Counted from the stretch's first letter, positions 48,612 to 56,346 are shown. The stretch: 64,000 nucleotides of DNA from Lachnospiraceae bacterium (GCA_902363135.1 CABIZF010000004.1:1-64000), one strand, 5' to 3'. The notes: a model not told the origin generated them from the sequence alone. Program-made: numbers and translations.

Positions 48612-49670
48612 TTAGTTCTGCGGTACATACTGTTCGATGTCATTATCCGCAAAGGTGCTCATGCCGTTGTAAACAGACAGGGCCAGATCTAGCAGCGGAA
48701 AGATCGCTACTGCCCCGGTGCCTTCGCCAAGGCACATATCACAGTCAAGAAATACCGGAATATCGATTGCTTCGAGAAGCATTCTGGTCCCCGGTTCCTT
48801 TGATTTATGGGATGTGATGACATAATCCTTCACTGCCGGGCACATACGGATTGCGCATAAGGCTGCCACGCAGGAGATGAAGCCGTCTGCGACCACCGGC
48901 ATATGCAGCGCAGCGCCGCCAAGGAAGAGTCCGGTCATACCTGCAATGTCAAAGCCGCCGACCTTGGAAATCACATCCACAACATCATTTTTATCCGGCT
49001 GGTGCTTCCGGATCGCCGTCTCAATCGCGTGAATCTTCCGTTTCATACCTTCGGAGGACAGTCCGGCTCCCTTTCCGGTCACTTCCTCCGGGCGTTTTTC
49101 AAGGAGTACGGAAGCGATCGCACTGCTCGTCGTCGTATTTCCGATGCCCATCTCTCCCGTCGCCAAGATATCATATCCCTGCTCCTTTTTCTCACAGGCC
49201 AGCATGATTCCGGTCTCCAGCGCCTGTATTGCCTCGTCGCGGGTCATTGCCGGTTCTACTGCCATATTTTTTGTCCCGCGTGCCACCTTACAGTTGCGCA
49301 CGCTGCTGTCCGGCACCATTCCGATATCGATCGGGCAGATGTCTGCTCCGGTCTCACGGCAGAAGATCGCCGCAGTCGTATTCTCCTTCAGAAAATTTTC
49401 GGCTACGATTTTCGTAACCTCCTGTCCGGTCTGCGTCACACCCTCGGCTACGACGCCATTGTCCGCGCAAAATACGACCAGTGCCTTTTTATCAAGCTTT
49501 ACCCTCGGCGTACCGGTCATACCTGCAATCCTGGTAATGGTCTGCTGCAGTCTTCCAAGGCTGCGCAGCGGCATCGCGATCGCATCCCAGTGATCCCATG
49601 CCTGTGCAATGGCACTCTCGGATGCCGGGGTGATCTGATTCAGTGCTTCATTTAATGTCAGTGTTGTCAT
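48612..49670 (-). CDS. cobT: Nicotinate-nucleotide-dimethylbenzimidazole phosphoribosyltransferase
   Basis: A 352-residue enzyme that activates the lower base of cobalamin as its alpha-riboside phosphate. Seen: VFCADNGVVAEGVTQTG near residue 70, LLATGEMGIGNTTTSSA near 160, and FLDCDMCLGEGTGAV near 305 with the catalytic glutamate. The start at 49670 matches family N-termini (TTLTLNEALNQI). No other cob genes are adjacent, but a corrinoid importer lies 1 kb upstream, so the cell probably imports and remodels corrinoids. A large structured leader precedes it. Confidence 0.92.
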   Translation of the reverse strand: MTTLTLNEALNQITPASESAIAQAWDHWDAIAMPLRSLGRLQQTITRIAGMTGTPRVKLDKKALVVFCADNGVVAEGVTQTGQEVTKIVAENFLKENTTAAIFCRETGADICPIDIGMVPDSSVRNCKVARGTKNMAVEPAMTRDEAIQALETGIMLACEKKEQGYDILATGEMGIGNTTTSSAIASVLLEKRPEEVTGKGAGLSSEGMKRKIHAIETAIRKHQPDKNDVVDVISKVGGFDIAGMTGLFLGGAALHMPVVADGFISCVAALCAIRMCPAVKDYVITSHKSKEPGTRMLLEAIDIPVFLDCDMCLGEGTGAVAIFPLLDLALSVYNGMSTFADNDIEQYVPQN

Positions 49671-49698
49671 TTGTCTGATCCTTTCCTGTCTTGCTCCC

Positions 49699-49778
49699 TT
49701 GCTACTCACACGTTCAGAGCATCAAGCCAAAATGGTAACCTTGCTGCTCATACGTTCAGAGCATCAGGCCATGGACCC
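49699..49778. repeat. 42-bp tandem duplication upstream of cobT
   Basis: TTGCTACTCACACGTTCAG and AGCATCAAGCC (49699-49740) recur as TTGCTGCTCATACGTTCAG and AGCATCAGGCC from 49741. The second copy is the base-paired arm of the adjoining multibranch fold; the first could compete for the same partner. Confidence 0.65.
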
Positions 49779-49918
49779 GTCTGCTTCGCAGACTATCGCT
49801 GGCTACGCCAGCTTCTGTCCATGGCTGATGGGCGTTCCGCTCATCCCAAACAGCCAATACAGCCTTCAGCAAATAAATTTGCTGAATTCTGTCTTAGCTG
49901 TTTGCTGCTGCTCTGAAC
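49754..49918 (-). ncRNA. Candidate structured RNA element between csoR and cobT
   Basis: A 165-nt stretch closes on itself: GTTCAGAGC (49754-49762) with GCTCTGAAC (49910-49918). Inside, ATCAGgCCATGGAC (49763-49776) pairs with GTCCATGGCTGAT (49817-49829) and encloses two perfect hairpins, GTCTGC-ttc-GCAGAC (49779-49793) and GCTGGC-tac-GCCAGC (49798-49812). A second branch is AAACAGC/GCTGTTT (49848-49903) around ACAG/CTGT and TTCAGCAAAT-aa-ATTTGCTGAA. Nearly all bases are paired. It would be the cobT leader on the minus strand. It matches no RNA class I recognise; a palindromic mobile repeat is the alternative. Transcription and strand are inferred. Confidence 0.45.
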
Positions 49919-49921
49919 TGG

Positions 49922-50197
49922 TTATTTCATGTTTGCGAATCGTTCTACTACTTTGGTGAATTTGGCGATGGTGGCATCGGCATCACCGTGTTCGATGCCT
50001 TCGCGGACGCAGTTGTTGATATGGCCTTCCATGACGATCTGTCCACATTTGTGCATTGCTGACTTAACTGCGTTCATCTGGGACAGAACATCCTCGCACG
50101 GCACATCCTCATCGATCATACGGTCGATTGCCTGTACCTGTCCGATTATTTTCCGTAACCTGCGATGCAGATTTTCCGTATCCATGCATTTCTTCAT
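49922..50197 (-). CDS. CsoR-type copper/metal-sensing repressor
   Basis: A 91-residue DUF156 repressor. It has the CsoR fingerprint: cysteine in EDVPCEDVL near 34, then H-X3-C in MEGHINNCV near 59-63, which in studied members binds Cu(I). The nickel/cobalt type would need a further N-terminal histidine. The start at 50197 follows GGGAG. A CsoR-like operator lies in its own promoter, so it is probably autoregulated. No copper exporter is adjacent; only a fragment of a P-type metal ATPase lies 4 kb away. Confidence 0.85.
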   Translation of the reverse strand: MKKCMDTENLHRRLRKIIGQVQAIDRMIDEDVPCEDVLSQMNAVKSAMHKCGQIVMEGHINNCVREGIEHGDADATIAKFTKVVERFANMK

Positions 50198-50213
50198 ATA
50201 ATTTCTCCCATCT

Positions 50214-50265
50214 GATACCTCTATGGGTATGCGAAGATTATAGCTTTTTCGCCTGATAATGTCAA
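50214..50265 (-). promoter_or_regulatory. csoR promoter with CsoR-type operator
   Basis: TTGACA (50260-50265), exactly 17 bp, TATAAT (50237-50242) on the minus strand. Immediately after lies ATACC-N6-GGTAT (50215-50230), matching the inverted A/TACCC-GGGTA/T half-sites bound by CsoR proteins. Confidence 0.75.
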
Positions 50266-50309
50266 TTCTGAGGATATTTTTCAATAATGTGTTTTGCCCA
50301 TTTTCTAAA

Positions 50310-50450
50310 CTACACTGCACAAGGAGAATCCACCTTGTTATCTGCAGCAATGATAGCACTCAGATTATAGTGATTAATATTATAACTTTTACCGGTAGCG
50401 GTGATGAGTGTAAGATATTCCTTCAAATGAGTGAATGATACTGGCTTCAT
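50310..50450 (-). CDS. Possible 46-residue ORF or gene remnant
   Basis: An open frame encoding KPVSFTHLKEYLTLITATG and KSYNINHYNLSAI, ending VDSPCAV. The composition looks protein-like, but no Shine-Dalgarno site is well placed and no family is recognised. Just upstream another frame reads DEIDNIIAEIEASV then stops. The region may be a decayed gene. Confidence 0.3.
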   Translation of the reverse strand: MKPVSFTHLKEYLTLITATGKSYNINHYNLSAIIAADNKVDSPCAV

Positions 50451-50527
50451 GTTTTTCTTTTTTCATACACTCGCCTCGATTTCTGCGATGATGTTATCAA
50501 TCTCATCACATAATACCTACTTCGCAT

Positions 50528-50631
50528 CATAACAGGAGTGGCTTGTACCACTCCTGTTACAATCACGTCCCTCCACACTGCTTATTGCTCTAGGCAATTG
50601 AAGCAATATACTTGCTTGATTCGGTTAAAAA
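50528..50631. repeat. Hairpin and intergenic repeat behind btuD
   Basis: AACAGGAGTGG and CCACTCCTGTT (near 50530-50557) form a strong stem. Then GCTTATTGCTCTAGGCAATTG and CTTGCTTGATTCGGTTA (50580-50630) match the family seen at 33950-33990. Confidence 0.6.
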
Positions 50632-51393
50632 TCAGGGAATATATATAATATGCGGATTTCCATGATTATCAACAATAATCTGCGTCTCAACATTGTAGAC
50701 CTCTCGGATCAGTTTCTCTGTGAGCACTTCACTTGGAGTCCCATATGCATAAACACAACCATCCTTCATCACGTAAATCGAATCACAATACAAGGCTGCA
50801 ATATTGAGGTCATGAAACGCAGCAAGCACCGTCTGACCTATCTGCTTTACCGTATTTAACAGCTGAAGCTGATATTTAATATCGAGATGGTTCGTAGGCT
50901 CATCAAGTATCAACCCCTTCGTTTTCTGAGCTAGCGCTCTTGCCAAAATAACTCTCTGCTGCTCGCCACCTGAAAGCTCAGCAAATGCTCTTGCCTCAAA
51001 TCCTTTTAATCCGACCATCTCCAATGATTCACTCACGATATGAAAATCCTCGGCTGTATCACGCTCAATTACTTTTTTGTGCGGAGAACGTCCCATCAAT
51101 ACAACATCCTTTACACTGAAATCAAAGTCATACGTGTTGTGTTGTGCCACTACGCCAAGCAGCAATGCTGTCTCCCGATAGCTCATATGCGCAGTGTTTT
51201 TTCCGTCCAGATAAACAATTCCGCCATTTTGTTGCCACACTCGGTAGACACATTTCAAAAAAGTACTTTTTCCACTTCCATTCGGACCAATGACTCCGAT
51301 AAATTTTCCCTCTTCCGCGTCAATCGAAACTCTCTTCAGAATCTGCTTGGTACCCCATGAAAATTCAATATTCTCTGTATGAATAAAATTCAT
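50632..51393 (-). CDS. btuD: Corrinoid ABC transporter, ATPase
   Basis: A 253-residue FecE/BtuD-type ATPase: [15 protein letters not shown] near residue 36, signature AELSGGEQQRVILARAL near 136 and GLILDEPTNHLD near 157. It overlaps btuC by four bases. Substrate assignment rests on the riboswitch in front of the operon, since the family also moves siderophores. Confidence 0.85.
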   Translation of the reverse strand: MNFIHTENIEFSWGTKQILKRVSIDAEEGKFIGVIGPNGSGKSTFLKCVYRVWQQNGGIVYLDGKNTAHMSYRETALLLGVVAQHNTYDFDFSVKDVVLMGRSPHKKVIERDTAEDFHIVSESLEMVGLKGFEARAFAELSGGEQQRVILARALAQKTKGLILDEPTNHLDIKYQLQLLNTVKQIGQTVLAAFHDLNIAALYCDSIYVMKDGCVYAYGTPSEVLTEKLIREVYNVETQIIVDNHGNPHIIYIP

Positions 51394-52493
51394 GATTTCC
51401 CTCCGCCAAAACTATATGTTTTTCTAATCATCAGCATAATGAATATCGGAGAACCAACTAATGAAATTAATACACCAATTGGCACCTCCGTATTCGGACG
51501 AATCGTCCTTGACACGATATCTGCCCATACCAGAAAAACACTGCCGCAAAGTGCAGACAGTGGAATCAGCTTCTTATGATCCACGCCGAAAAAACCACGG
51601 ACGAAGTGTGGAATAATAAGTCCGACAAAACCAATTGTGCCGGATGCATAAACAACAAATCCGATTACCAGTGATGCAATCACCAGATATACCTGACGAT
51701 ACCGTTTCAGATTCCGCCCAAGCGTAATCGCCGTTTCATCACCGAACAACATTAAGTTCAACATCCGTGACTGTGTCAGAAAAAAGAGTGTTGCACAGAT
51801 CACAACCAGCAAAATAATACCGTCCTGCTCCCACTGCGCACCTGCAAGACTGCCCATCAGCCAAAAACTTACCGTCATGAAACGGTCTCTGTCATCTGCC
51901 ACATAGACAATAAAATTTGAAATTGCCGAACACATGGAGCTTAAAGCTACACCCGTTAATACTAACTTGATTGATGTGATCCTACCACCAATGTTTGCTA
52001 TCGCAATGACAGCAAATGATACCGTCATCGCACCCACAAATGCACCGAAACCAACTGAGGTTGCGCGAAAAACACCAACTCCAAGTAAAATTGACAGTGT
52101 CGCACCAAGGGATGCACCAGATGAAATCCCAAGAATATACGGATCTGCCAACGGATTTTTTACGATTGCCTGCATCACAACGCCAACGACAGCAAGCCCC
52201 ATTCCAACTCCGACGCCAAGCATAATACGCGGCAAACGAATCACCCATACGATATCATGTACCGCACCACTTGCGAGCAGCTCCGGATCTCCCAATCGAA
52301 ACAGTTCATACAAAATGATATCATACACCTGCTTCACAGATAAATCTGCAGATCCCACCGTCACTGCATACAGAATTGACAAAATAAGCAAAATAAACAA
52401 CATAAAAAAAGTCACTATATAAACCGGCATTCCCTTTAATAATCCTTCTTTTAAATCAAGTTTTCGGACTGCCGCGTATTTTCCGCTTCTCAC
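51390..52493 (-). CDS. btuC: Corrinoid ABC transporter, permease
   Basis: A 367-residue FecCD/BtuC permease with about ten helices. Seen: RLPRIMLGVGVGMGLAVVG near residue 102, NPLADPYILGISSGASLGA near 130, and GTIGFVGLIIPHFVRGFFG near 283, the family's ATPase-contact region. Coded 79 bp behind btuF and coupled to btuD. Confidence 0.9.
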   Translation of the reverse strand: MRSGKYAAVRKLDLKEGLLKGMPVYIVTFFMLFILLILSILYAVTVGSADLSVKQVYDIILYELFRLGDPELLASGAVHDIVWVIRLPRIMLGVGVGMGLAVVGVVMQAIVKNPLADPYILGISSGASLGATLSILLGVGVFRATSVGFGAFVGAMTVSFAVIAIANIGGRITSIKLVLTGVALSSMCSAISNFIVYVADDRDRFMTVSFWLMGSLAGAQWEQDGIILLVVICATLFFLTQSRMLNLMLFGDETAITLGRNLKRYRQVYLVIASLVIGFVVYASGTIGFVGLIIPHFVRGFFGVDHKKLIPLSALCGSVFLVWADIVSRTIRPNTEVPIGVLISLVGSPIFIMLMIRKTYSFGGGKS

Positions 52494-52572
52494 CTTTTTC
52501 TCCTTTCAAAGAAAGCGGACTTCACCAGTCCGCCTCTCTTTTTCTCTGTCTCAATTTTCAGTCCGGTTATTA

Positions 52573-53625
52573 CTACTCAATCCCATACAGATCCTTCAGG
52601 AACATATTTACTGTATCAATTGTACGTACACCTGGCGTATAGGCAAGGCTGTATACCACCGGATAAATACGGCCATTCTTAACAGCATCTACACTTGCAA
52701 GTGCCGGATTCTCAGTATAAAGCGCAATTGCCTCCTCATCCGTTACAGAGCTTACATGTACGGCAAAGATTGCTTCCGGGTTTGCATCTACAATCTGTTC
52801 ATCCGTCCATCCTGCTTCTCCGAGTGGCTCTGCTCCAAGCTGTGCTGCGATATCACCTGCAGCAGTCTTTGCATGGTAGATATCGTACTCACCTTCCCAT
52901 TTTTCTGCAATCAAGATACGCTGCGGATCTTTGCCTTCTGCCGCTTTCTTCCCTTTTTCTACACCCTCTTCAATCTCACTGATGATTTTCTCTGCTTCTG
53001 CCTGCTTATTGTAGATTGTCGCGATATTGCGGATATCCGCATACTCGTTTTCCAGAGACTGGTTATCTTTTAATACACTATTGATACTTGTATAGGTTCC
53101 GATATTTCTCTCATGCCAGAAATCTACGTCACCCATACGATCTTCCATATTAAACAGCGAATACCAGCCAATTACCATATCCGGCTCCAAGCTCAGTGCA
53201 TATTCCTTTACAAAATATCCAATATCCTGATGATTCTTAAGCTGATCGAGCTTTTCAAACTCTGCTTCATACTCCGGCTTTACAGAACCGCAGTCTGTAA
53301 TCATTTCAATTTTATCTCCAAGTCCAAGTGCCAGCATAATCTCTACATTATTTCTTCCGTATACCAGTGTCTTCTCCGGACACTTCTCAAACGTATATGG
53401 AACAAGCTCTCTCGCATTGTTATATACTTCTACTGTTACTGGATAATAATCCTCATCTGCCGGATCAGCCGTTATCTCCGCTGCCTCTGCATCGTCTGTC
53501 AGCGCTTCTGTAGCTGCCTCTGTGACTACCTCCGTCTCCTCCGCAAATCCTATCATGCTACTTCCTGCTGTAACTCCGCATGTCATTGATACCGCAAGAA
53601 CCATTGCCAGTAGTTTTCTTTTCAT
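52573..53625 (-). CDS. btuF: Corrinoid ABC transporter, substrate-binding protein
   Basis: A 350-residue class III periplasmic-type binding protein. A signal peptide (residues 1-28) is followed by an acidic, Glu/Thr/Ala-rich linker to about 62, then the two-lobed domain with PEKTLVYGRNNVEIMLALGL near 80, IAEKWEGEYDIYHAKTAAGDI near 222 and PGVRTIDTVNMFLKDLYG at the end. The start at 53625 has AAGGAG upstream; the extension to 53862 is the riboswitch region. No lipobox is seen. Confidence 0.85.
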   Translation of the reverse strand: MKRKLLAMVLAVSMTCGVTAGSSMIGFAEETEVVTEAATEALTDDAEAAEITADPADEDYYPVTVEVYNNARELVPYTFEKCPEKTLVYGRNNVEIMLALGLGDKIEMITDCGSVKPEYEAEFEKLDQLKNHQDIGYFVKEYALSLEPDMVIGWYSLFNMEDRMGDVDFWHERNIGTYTSINSVLKDNQSLENEYADIRNIATIYNKQAEAEKIISEIEEGVEKGKKAAEGKDPQRILIAEKWEGEYDIYHAKTAAGDIAAQLGAEPLGEAGWTDEQIVDANPEAIFAVHVSSVTDEEAIALYTENPALASVDAVKNGRIYPVVYSLAYTPGVRTIDTVNMFLKDLYGIE

Positions 53626-53673
53626 TTTACTTTTCTCCTTTTTTCTGTCGATGCATTGCGGAATCTGAGCAGT

Positions 53674-53704
53674 AAAAAACGCACCGTCATAAAAAAACGG
53701 TGCG
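53674..53704 (-). terminator. Riboswitch-controlled terminator before btuF
   Basis: CGCACCGT (53697-53704) pairs with ACGGTGCG (53680-53687), followed by six T on the minus strand. Its place between the cobalamin riboswitch and btuF makes it the likely expression platform: corrinoid excess stops transcription. Confidence 0.8.
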
Positions 53705-53754
53705 CAAATAAATCTAACAGTAAAGTCAGATAATAATGATATACTTTCCACGGA

Positions 53755-54002
53755 AGCTATCATCAATACAATGCCTAGCAGGTTTCCTGACTTACAGATT
53801 CTATAAGAAAGTCTTCCATAAATTAGTTTCTTCCTTAATAATGTTTCATAATGCCTTCTCATACAGACCGGACTGCCGGTTCTTATCCCGCTGTCTTTCG
53901 TACAATGGACTTTCTTATGAAACTCTCTGATTACAGTGACCGGATCGTTCCGGATTTACACCGGATTCCCTCTCATAAGCGCTTACAGCACATATTCACT
54001 AA
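53755..54002 (-). ncRNA. Cobalamin riboswitch
   Basis: On the minus strand the class hallmarks occur in order: GGGAATCCGGTGTAAATCC (53952-53970), CACTGTAAT near 53930-53938, and the B12 box AGTCAGGAAACCTGC near 53778-53792, with the distal GGCAGTCC stretch between. It senses adenosylcobalamin-type corrinoids and would turn down btuFCD. Exact ends are approximate. Confidence 0.92.
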
Positions 54003-54026
54003 ATGCACACTCTATTTTGTTTAATT

Positions 54027-54055
54027 ACTATAACATTACACAAGTAAAAAGTCAA
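54027..54055 (-). promoter_or_regulatory. Promoter of the btuFCD operon
   Basis: TTGACT (54050-54055), 17-bp spacer, TATAGT (54027-54032) on the minus strand, about 20 bp before the riboswitch. Confidence 0.75.
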
Positions 54056-54213
54056 TTAATAGTTTTCTTTAACAAATCTGATAATAAATTAGTTGTTACT
54101 GTTCAGACTCTTGCATGTGGCATTAGCAAAAATGACGAATATTATTAGCTTTTTTATAGTAGATAACAATAAACAGCTATTCAGTTATGAGTAAGCTGCG
54201 GTTATTCACTCGA

Positions 54214-54339
54214 CTACAAAGAAGAAATCGAGAATGAATTAAGAATGACGAGTACCGAACCCGCGTTATGTATGAGCGCACCAACGATCGGATTCAGGAT
54301 TCCGGTAATCGCCAGGGCTACTGCGATAAAAGTAAAGTG
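54214..54339 (-). pseudogene. C-terminal fragment of a heavy-metal P-type ATPase
   Basis: The frame reads HFTFIAVALAITGILN then PIVGALIHNAGSVLVILNS and a stop. This is the last-helix region of P1B (Zn/Cd/Cu) ATPases, where NPxxxALxHNxGSVxVxxNS is characteristic. Everything upstream is missing: at 54340 the frame runs into an intergenic repeat (ATTGCGAATGTCCGCTTTAC). A deletion or repeat insertion removed the gene. Confidence 0.75.
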
Positions 54340-54390
54340 GATTGCGAATGTCCGCTTTACGCGTGGGAATGCTTATCTGCGTTCAAATGT
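54340..54390. repeat. Intergenic repeat at the ATPase-fragment junction
   Basis: ATTGCGAATGTCCGCTTTAC and GGGAATGCTTATCTGCG TTCAA combine arms of the families at 44870 and 38581-38599, the latter an exact match over 19 bp. Confidence 0.65.
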
Positions 54391-54399
54391 ATGACACAA

Positions 54400-54463
54400 A
54401 AAAATAAGCAAGAAGTTGAATATTGGGTACTCTTCCCAATCATCCTGCTTCTTGCTTATTTTT
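54400..54463. terminator. Strong bidirectional terminator behind the MATE gene
   Basis: AAATAAGCAAGAAG pairs with CTTCTTGCTTATTT, with inner ATTGGG/CCCAAT. A/T runs flank both sides. Confidence 0.8.
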
Positions 54464-54482
54464 ATTTATTATTTTATGATGA

Positions 54483-54519
54483 AATCCGCTGATTTACTAC
54501 GTAAATCGCTACTTTCTCA
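54483..54519 (-). repeat. 37-bp intergenic repeat overlapping the MATE stop codon
   Basis: An exact inverted copy of 41884-41920, including the GATTTACGTAGTAAATC hairpin. The first bases on the minus strand, TGAGAAAGTAGC, provide the stop codon of the MATE gene. Confidence 0.75.
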
Positions 54520-55875
54520 CGCCACATCCGCCTGCAAATCTCCCCGGAACCTATACAGCGCCATGAGAATAAATGCACAGCAGATGACCCACGTCACCGG
54601 TTCACAGATACAGACGGCGAAATATCCTTTTACCGGAATGATCCAGAGTGCGAAGATCACCTTGCCGATCAGCTCCAGTGCACTGCAAAACAACGGAGCC
54701 AGTGTATGCCGCATTCCCTGCAGGGCATTTCGCACGATGATGAGCACGCCCATTGGCGGCATCATCGGAATGCTGACCTGCAGATACCGGGTCGCATTTT
54801 CGATCACTTCCCGGCTGTCGCTTCCGGTAATCATCCGGACCGCCTGTGACGCACCCAGAATTTCAAACACAAGGGCAAACAACCACCAGATGCCATAGAG
54901 CAGAATCGCAACTCGGATGCCGCGTGTGATCCGCGTGTTCTTCCCTGCTCCGTAATTCTGACTTGCATAAGTCGCTGTCCCGGTACCAAGCGCCAGTCCC
55001 GGTATGTAGAACAGCTCTGCCAGACGCCGACCTCCCACCTGCGCCGCGATGTAGACAGTTCCGAGTGCATTGATGCTTCCCTGCATGATAACACTGCCCA
55101 GATTATACAGCGTACTCATCATCGCCATGCTGAGCCCTGTGGCCAACAGCTCCCGCACAAAGCCCGGCTTCGTCTTCCGGTCTTCCCGGGAAAAATGCAG
55201 CTCCGGATGCTGTTTAACGACCATATATGCACCAAGCCCTGCACTGATACCCTGAGAAGCAACCGTTGCGATCGCCGCACCGCGCACCCCCAGTCCAAGC
55301 GGACCCATGAACAGAAAATCCAGACCAATATTCAGTACACTGCTGAACAAAAGCAGTCTAAGCGGCAGCATACTGTCTCCGACAGACTGCAGCATCGCCG
55401 ATTCCAGATTGTAGGCCATCGTGAGCGGAATGCCGGCCAGGATCACTGTCAGATACTGCAGCGCGCCATCCAGCGTCTCCGCCGGTACCTGCAGCCAGCC
55501 AAGCAGCGGCCTGCGGATCCCTAAAAATACAATCGTCAGCAGCAGGCTCCATGCCACCGCAAGCGTCACCATCCAGCACGTAGCCTGCCGCATTTTTTTC
55601 TCATCCCCAGCGCCAAAGCTCCGGCTGACCGTCAGTGCCATTCCATTATTCAATCCAAATGCAAAATTCATGATCAGACTGTATAAGGCTGCCGTCGCTC
55701 CGATCTGTGCCAGCGCCGCATCCCCGAGCAGATGCCCCGCAATCGCGGTATCCGCCAGATTATAACACTGCTGCAGCAGATTGCCGAAAAACAGCGGCAG
55801 TGAAAACTGCATCAGAAGCCGCATCGGACTGCCTTTTGTCATATCGAGTGCATGTGACTGTCCTGTATTTGCCAT
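54517..55875 (-). CDS. MATE-family efflux transporter
   Basis: A 452-residue, twelve-helix multidrug/toxin extrusion protein exporting cations or drugs by H+ or Na+ exchange. N-terminal MRLLMQFSLPLFFGNLLQQCYNL, ISVNVxxx-like GAATAALYSLIMNF near 60 and the mid-protein repeat RIRRLLAELFYIPGL-type segments fit the DinF/NorM-related clostridial group. The start at 55875 follows AGAGGAACG. Upstream sequence overlaps an HTH gene, and its stop codon lies in a repeat, so both ends were shaped by rearrangement. Confidence 0.85.
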   Translation of the reverse strand: MANTGQSHALDMTKGSPMRLLMQFSLPLFFGNLLQQCYNLADTAIAGHLLGDAALAQIGATAALYSLIMNFAFGLNNGMALTVSRSFGAGDEKKMRQATCWMVTLAVAWSLLLTIVFLGIRRPLLGWLQVPAETLDGALQYLTVILAGIPLTMAYNLESAMLQSVGDSMLPLRLLLFSSVLNIGLDFLFMGPLGLGVRGAAIATVASQGISAGLGAYMVVKQHPELHFSREDRKTKPGFVRELLATGLSMAMMSTLYNLGSVIMQGSINALGTVYIAAQVGGRRLAELFYIPGLALGTGTATYASQNYGAGKNTRITRGIRVAILLYGIWWLFALVFEILGASQAVRMITGSDSREVIENATRYLQVSIPMMPPMGVLIIVRNALQGMRHTLAPLFCSALELIGKVIFALWIIPVKGYFAVCICEPVTWVICCAFILMALYRFRGDLQADVA

Positions 55876-56080
55876 AATTTCGTTCCTCTCTTTCTCCCGG
55901 TACTGCTTCTTTTCCGAACATAGCAAGCGCCTGATTTACTTTGTCCAGACGCACGGTCTCTTTTCCATGTTCCAGTTCCCTTACAAACCGGAGTCCTAAT
56001 CCAGAACGTATTGCAAACTCTTCCTGCGGCAGACCTGCTTTTTTTCTTTCCTCTTTTATATAATTACCAATTCTATTCAT
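55760..56080 (-). CDS. HTH regulator, HipB/Y4mF antitoxin-like
   Basis: A 106-residue frame whose first 70 residues are an XRE helix-turn-helix: IGNYIKEERKKAGLPQEEFA and SGLGLRFVRELEHGKETVRL, close to Y4mF-type antitoxins that pair with HipA toxins. After residue 68 the frame overlaps the MATE gene for 116 bp and loses resemblance to the family, whose members usually stop there. No hipA follows. The original stop was probably lost when the MATE gene was joined on. The ATG at 56080 has no Shine-Dalgarno site and lies only seven bases after a -10 box. Confidence 0.6.
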   Translation of the reverse strand: MNRIGNYIKEERKKAGLPQEEFAIRSGLGLRFVRELEHGKETVRLDKVNQALAMFGKEAVPGEREERNYGKYRTVTCTRYDKRQSDAASDAVFTAAVFRQSAAAVL

Positions 56081-56087
56081 AATACTG

Positions 56088-56150
56088 ATTATAATTCCGA
56101 GCGGGTATAAACGCAAGTTCTAATACGCAAAGCAATCCCGATCGGGTATA
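56088..56150 (-). promoter_or_regulatory. Promoter and twin operators of the HTH gene
   Basis: TTGCGT (56111-56116), 17-bp spacer, TATAAT (56088-56093) on the minus strand. TATACCCGCTCGG (56097-56109) lies in the spacer and TATACCCGATCGG (56138-56150) upstream; the second contains the perfect palindrome CCCGATCGGG. Two near-identical sites 41 bp apart fit cooperative autoregulation. Confidence 0.6.
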
Positions 56151-56234
56151 TTTTTGTCCTTTTATTGCAGCTCCTGCCTCTTTCAGCATATCATCAAAAA
56201 ATCACTTGTTTTTTTGCATTTCTTTGTTTATCTC

Positions 56235-56263
56235 TTAACAATTTTCCTCTTTTGTTTTATAAT
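56235..56263 (+). promoter_or_regulatory. Promoter cut off from its gene by the IS605 element
   Basis: TTAACA (56235-56240), 17-bp spacer, TATAAT (56258-56263) on the plus strand. A leader follows with GGAG, a 16-codon frame from ATG at 56281 and GAAAGGA at 56334, and then the IS right end. The likely original target is the GGDEF gene now 1.8 kb downstream. Confidence 0.55.
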
Positions 56264-56346
56264 AACAGGAGCGAAAATTCATGCAGGCATGGCCACCTGG
56301 CACGTTGCCCGCTGAAATAACAGGCGCTTAGCAGAAAGGAACGACT

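Noticed and set aside
49671..49921. Second cobalamin riboswitch before cobT
   Set aside because: The B12 box and the GGGAATCCGGTG stretch are absent; the fold is different.
53626..53862. N-terminal extension of btuF
   Set aside because: It covers the riboswitch and terminator; the signal peptide begins at the ATG at 53625.
55760..56080. Intact HipBA-type toxin-antitoxin module
   Set aside because: Only the antitoxin-like HTH is present; the next gene is a twelve-helix transporter.
56281..56331. A 16-codon leader peptide before the IS605 element
   Set aside because: GGAG is present, but the frame has no regulatory codon run and no attenuator follows; it is mentioned only as part of the cut-off leader.
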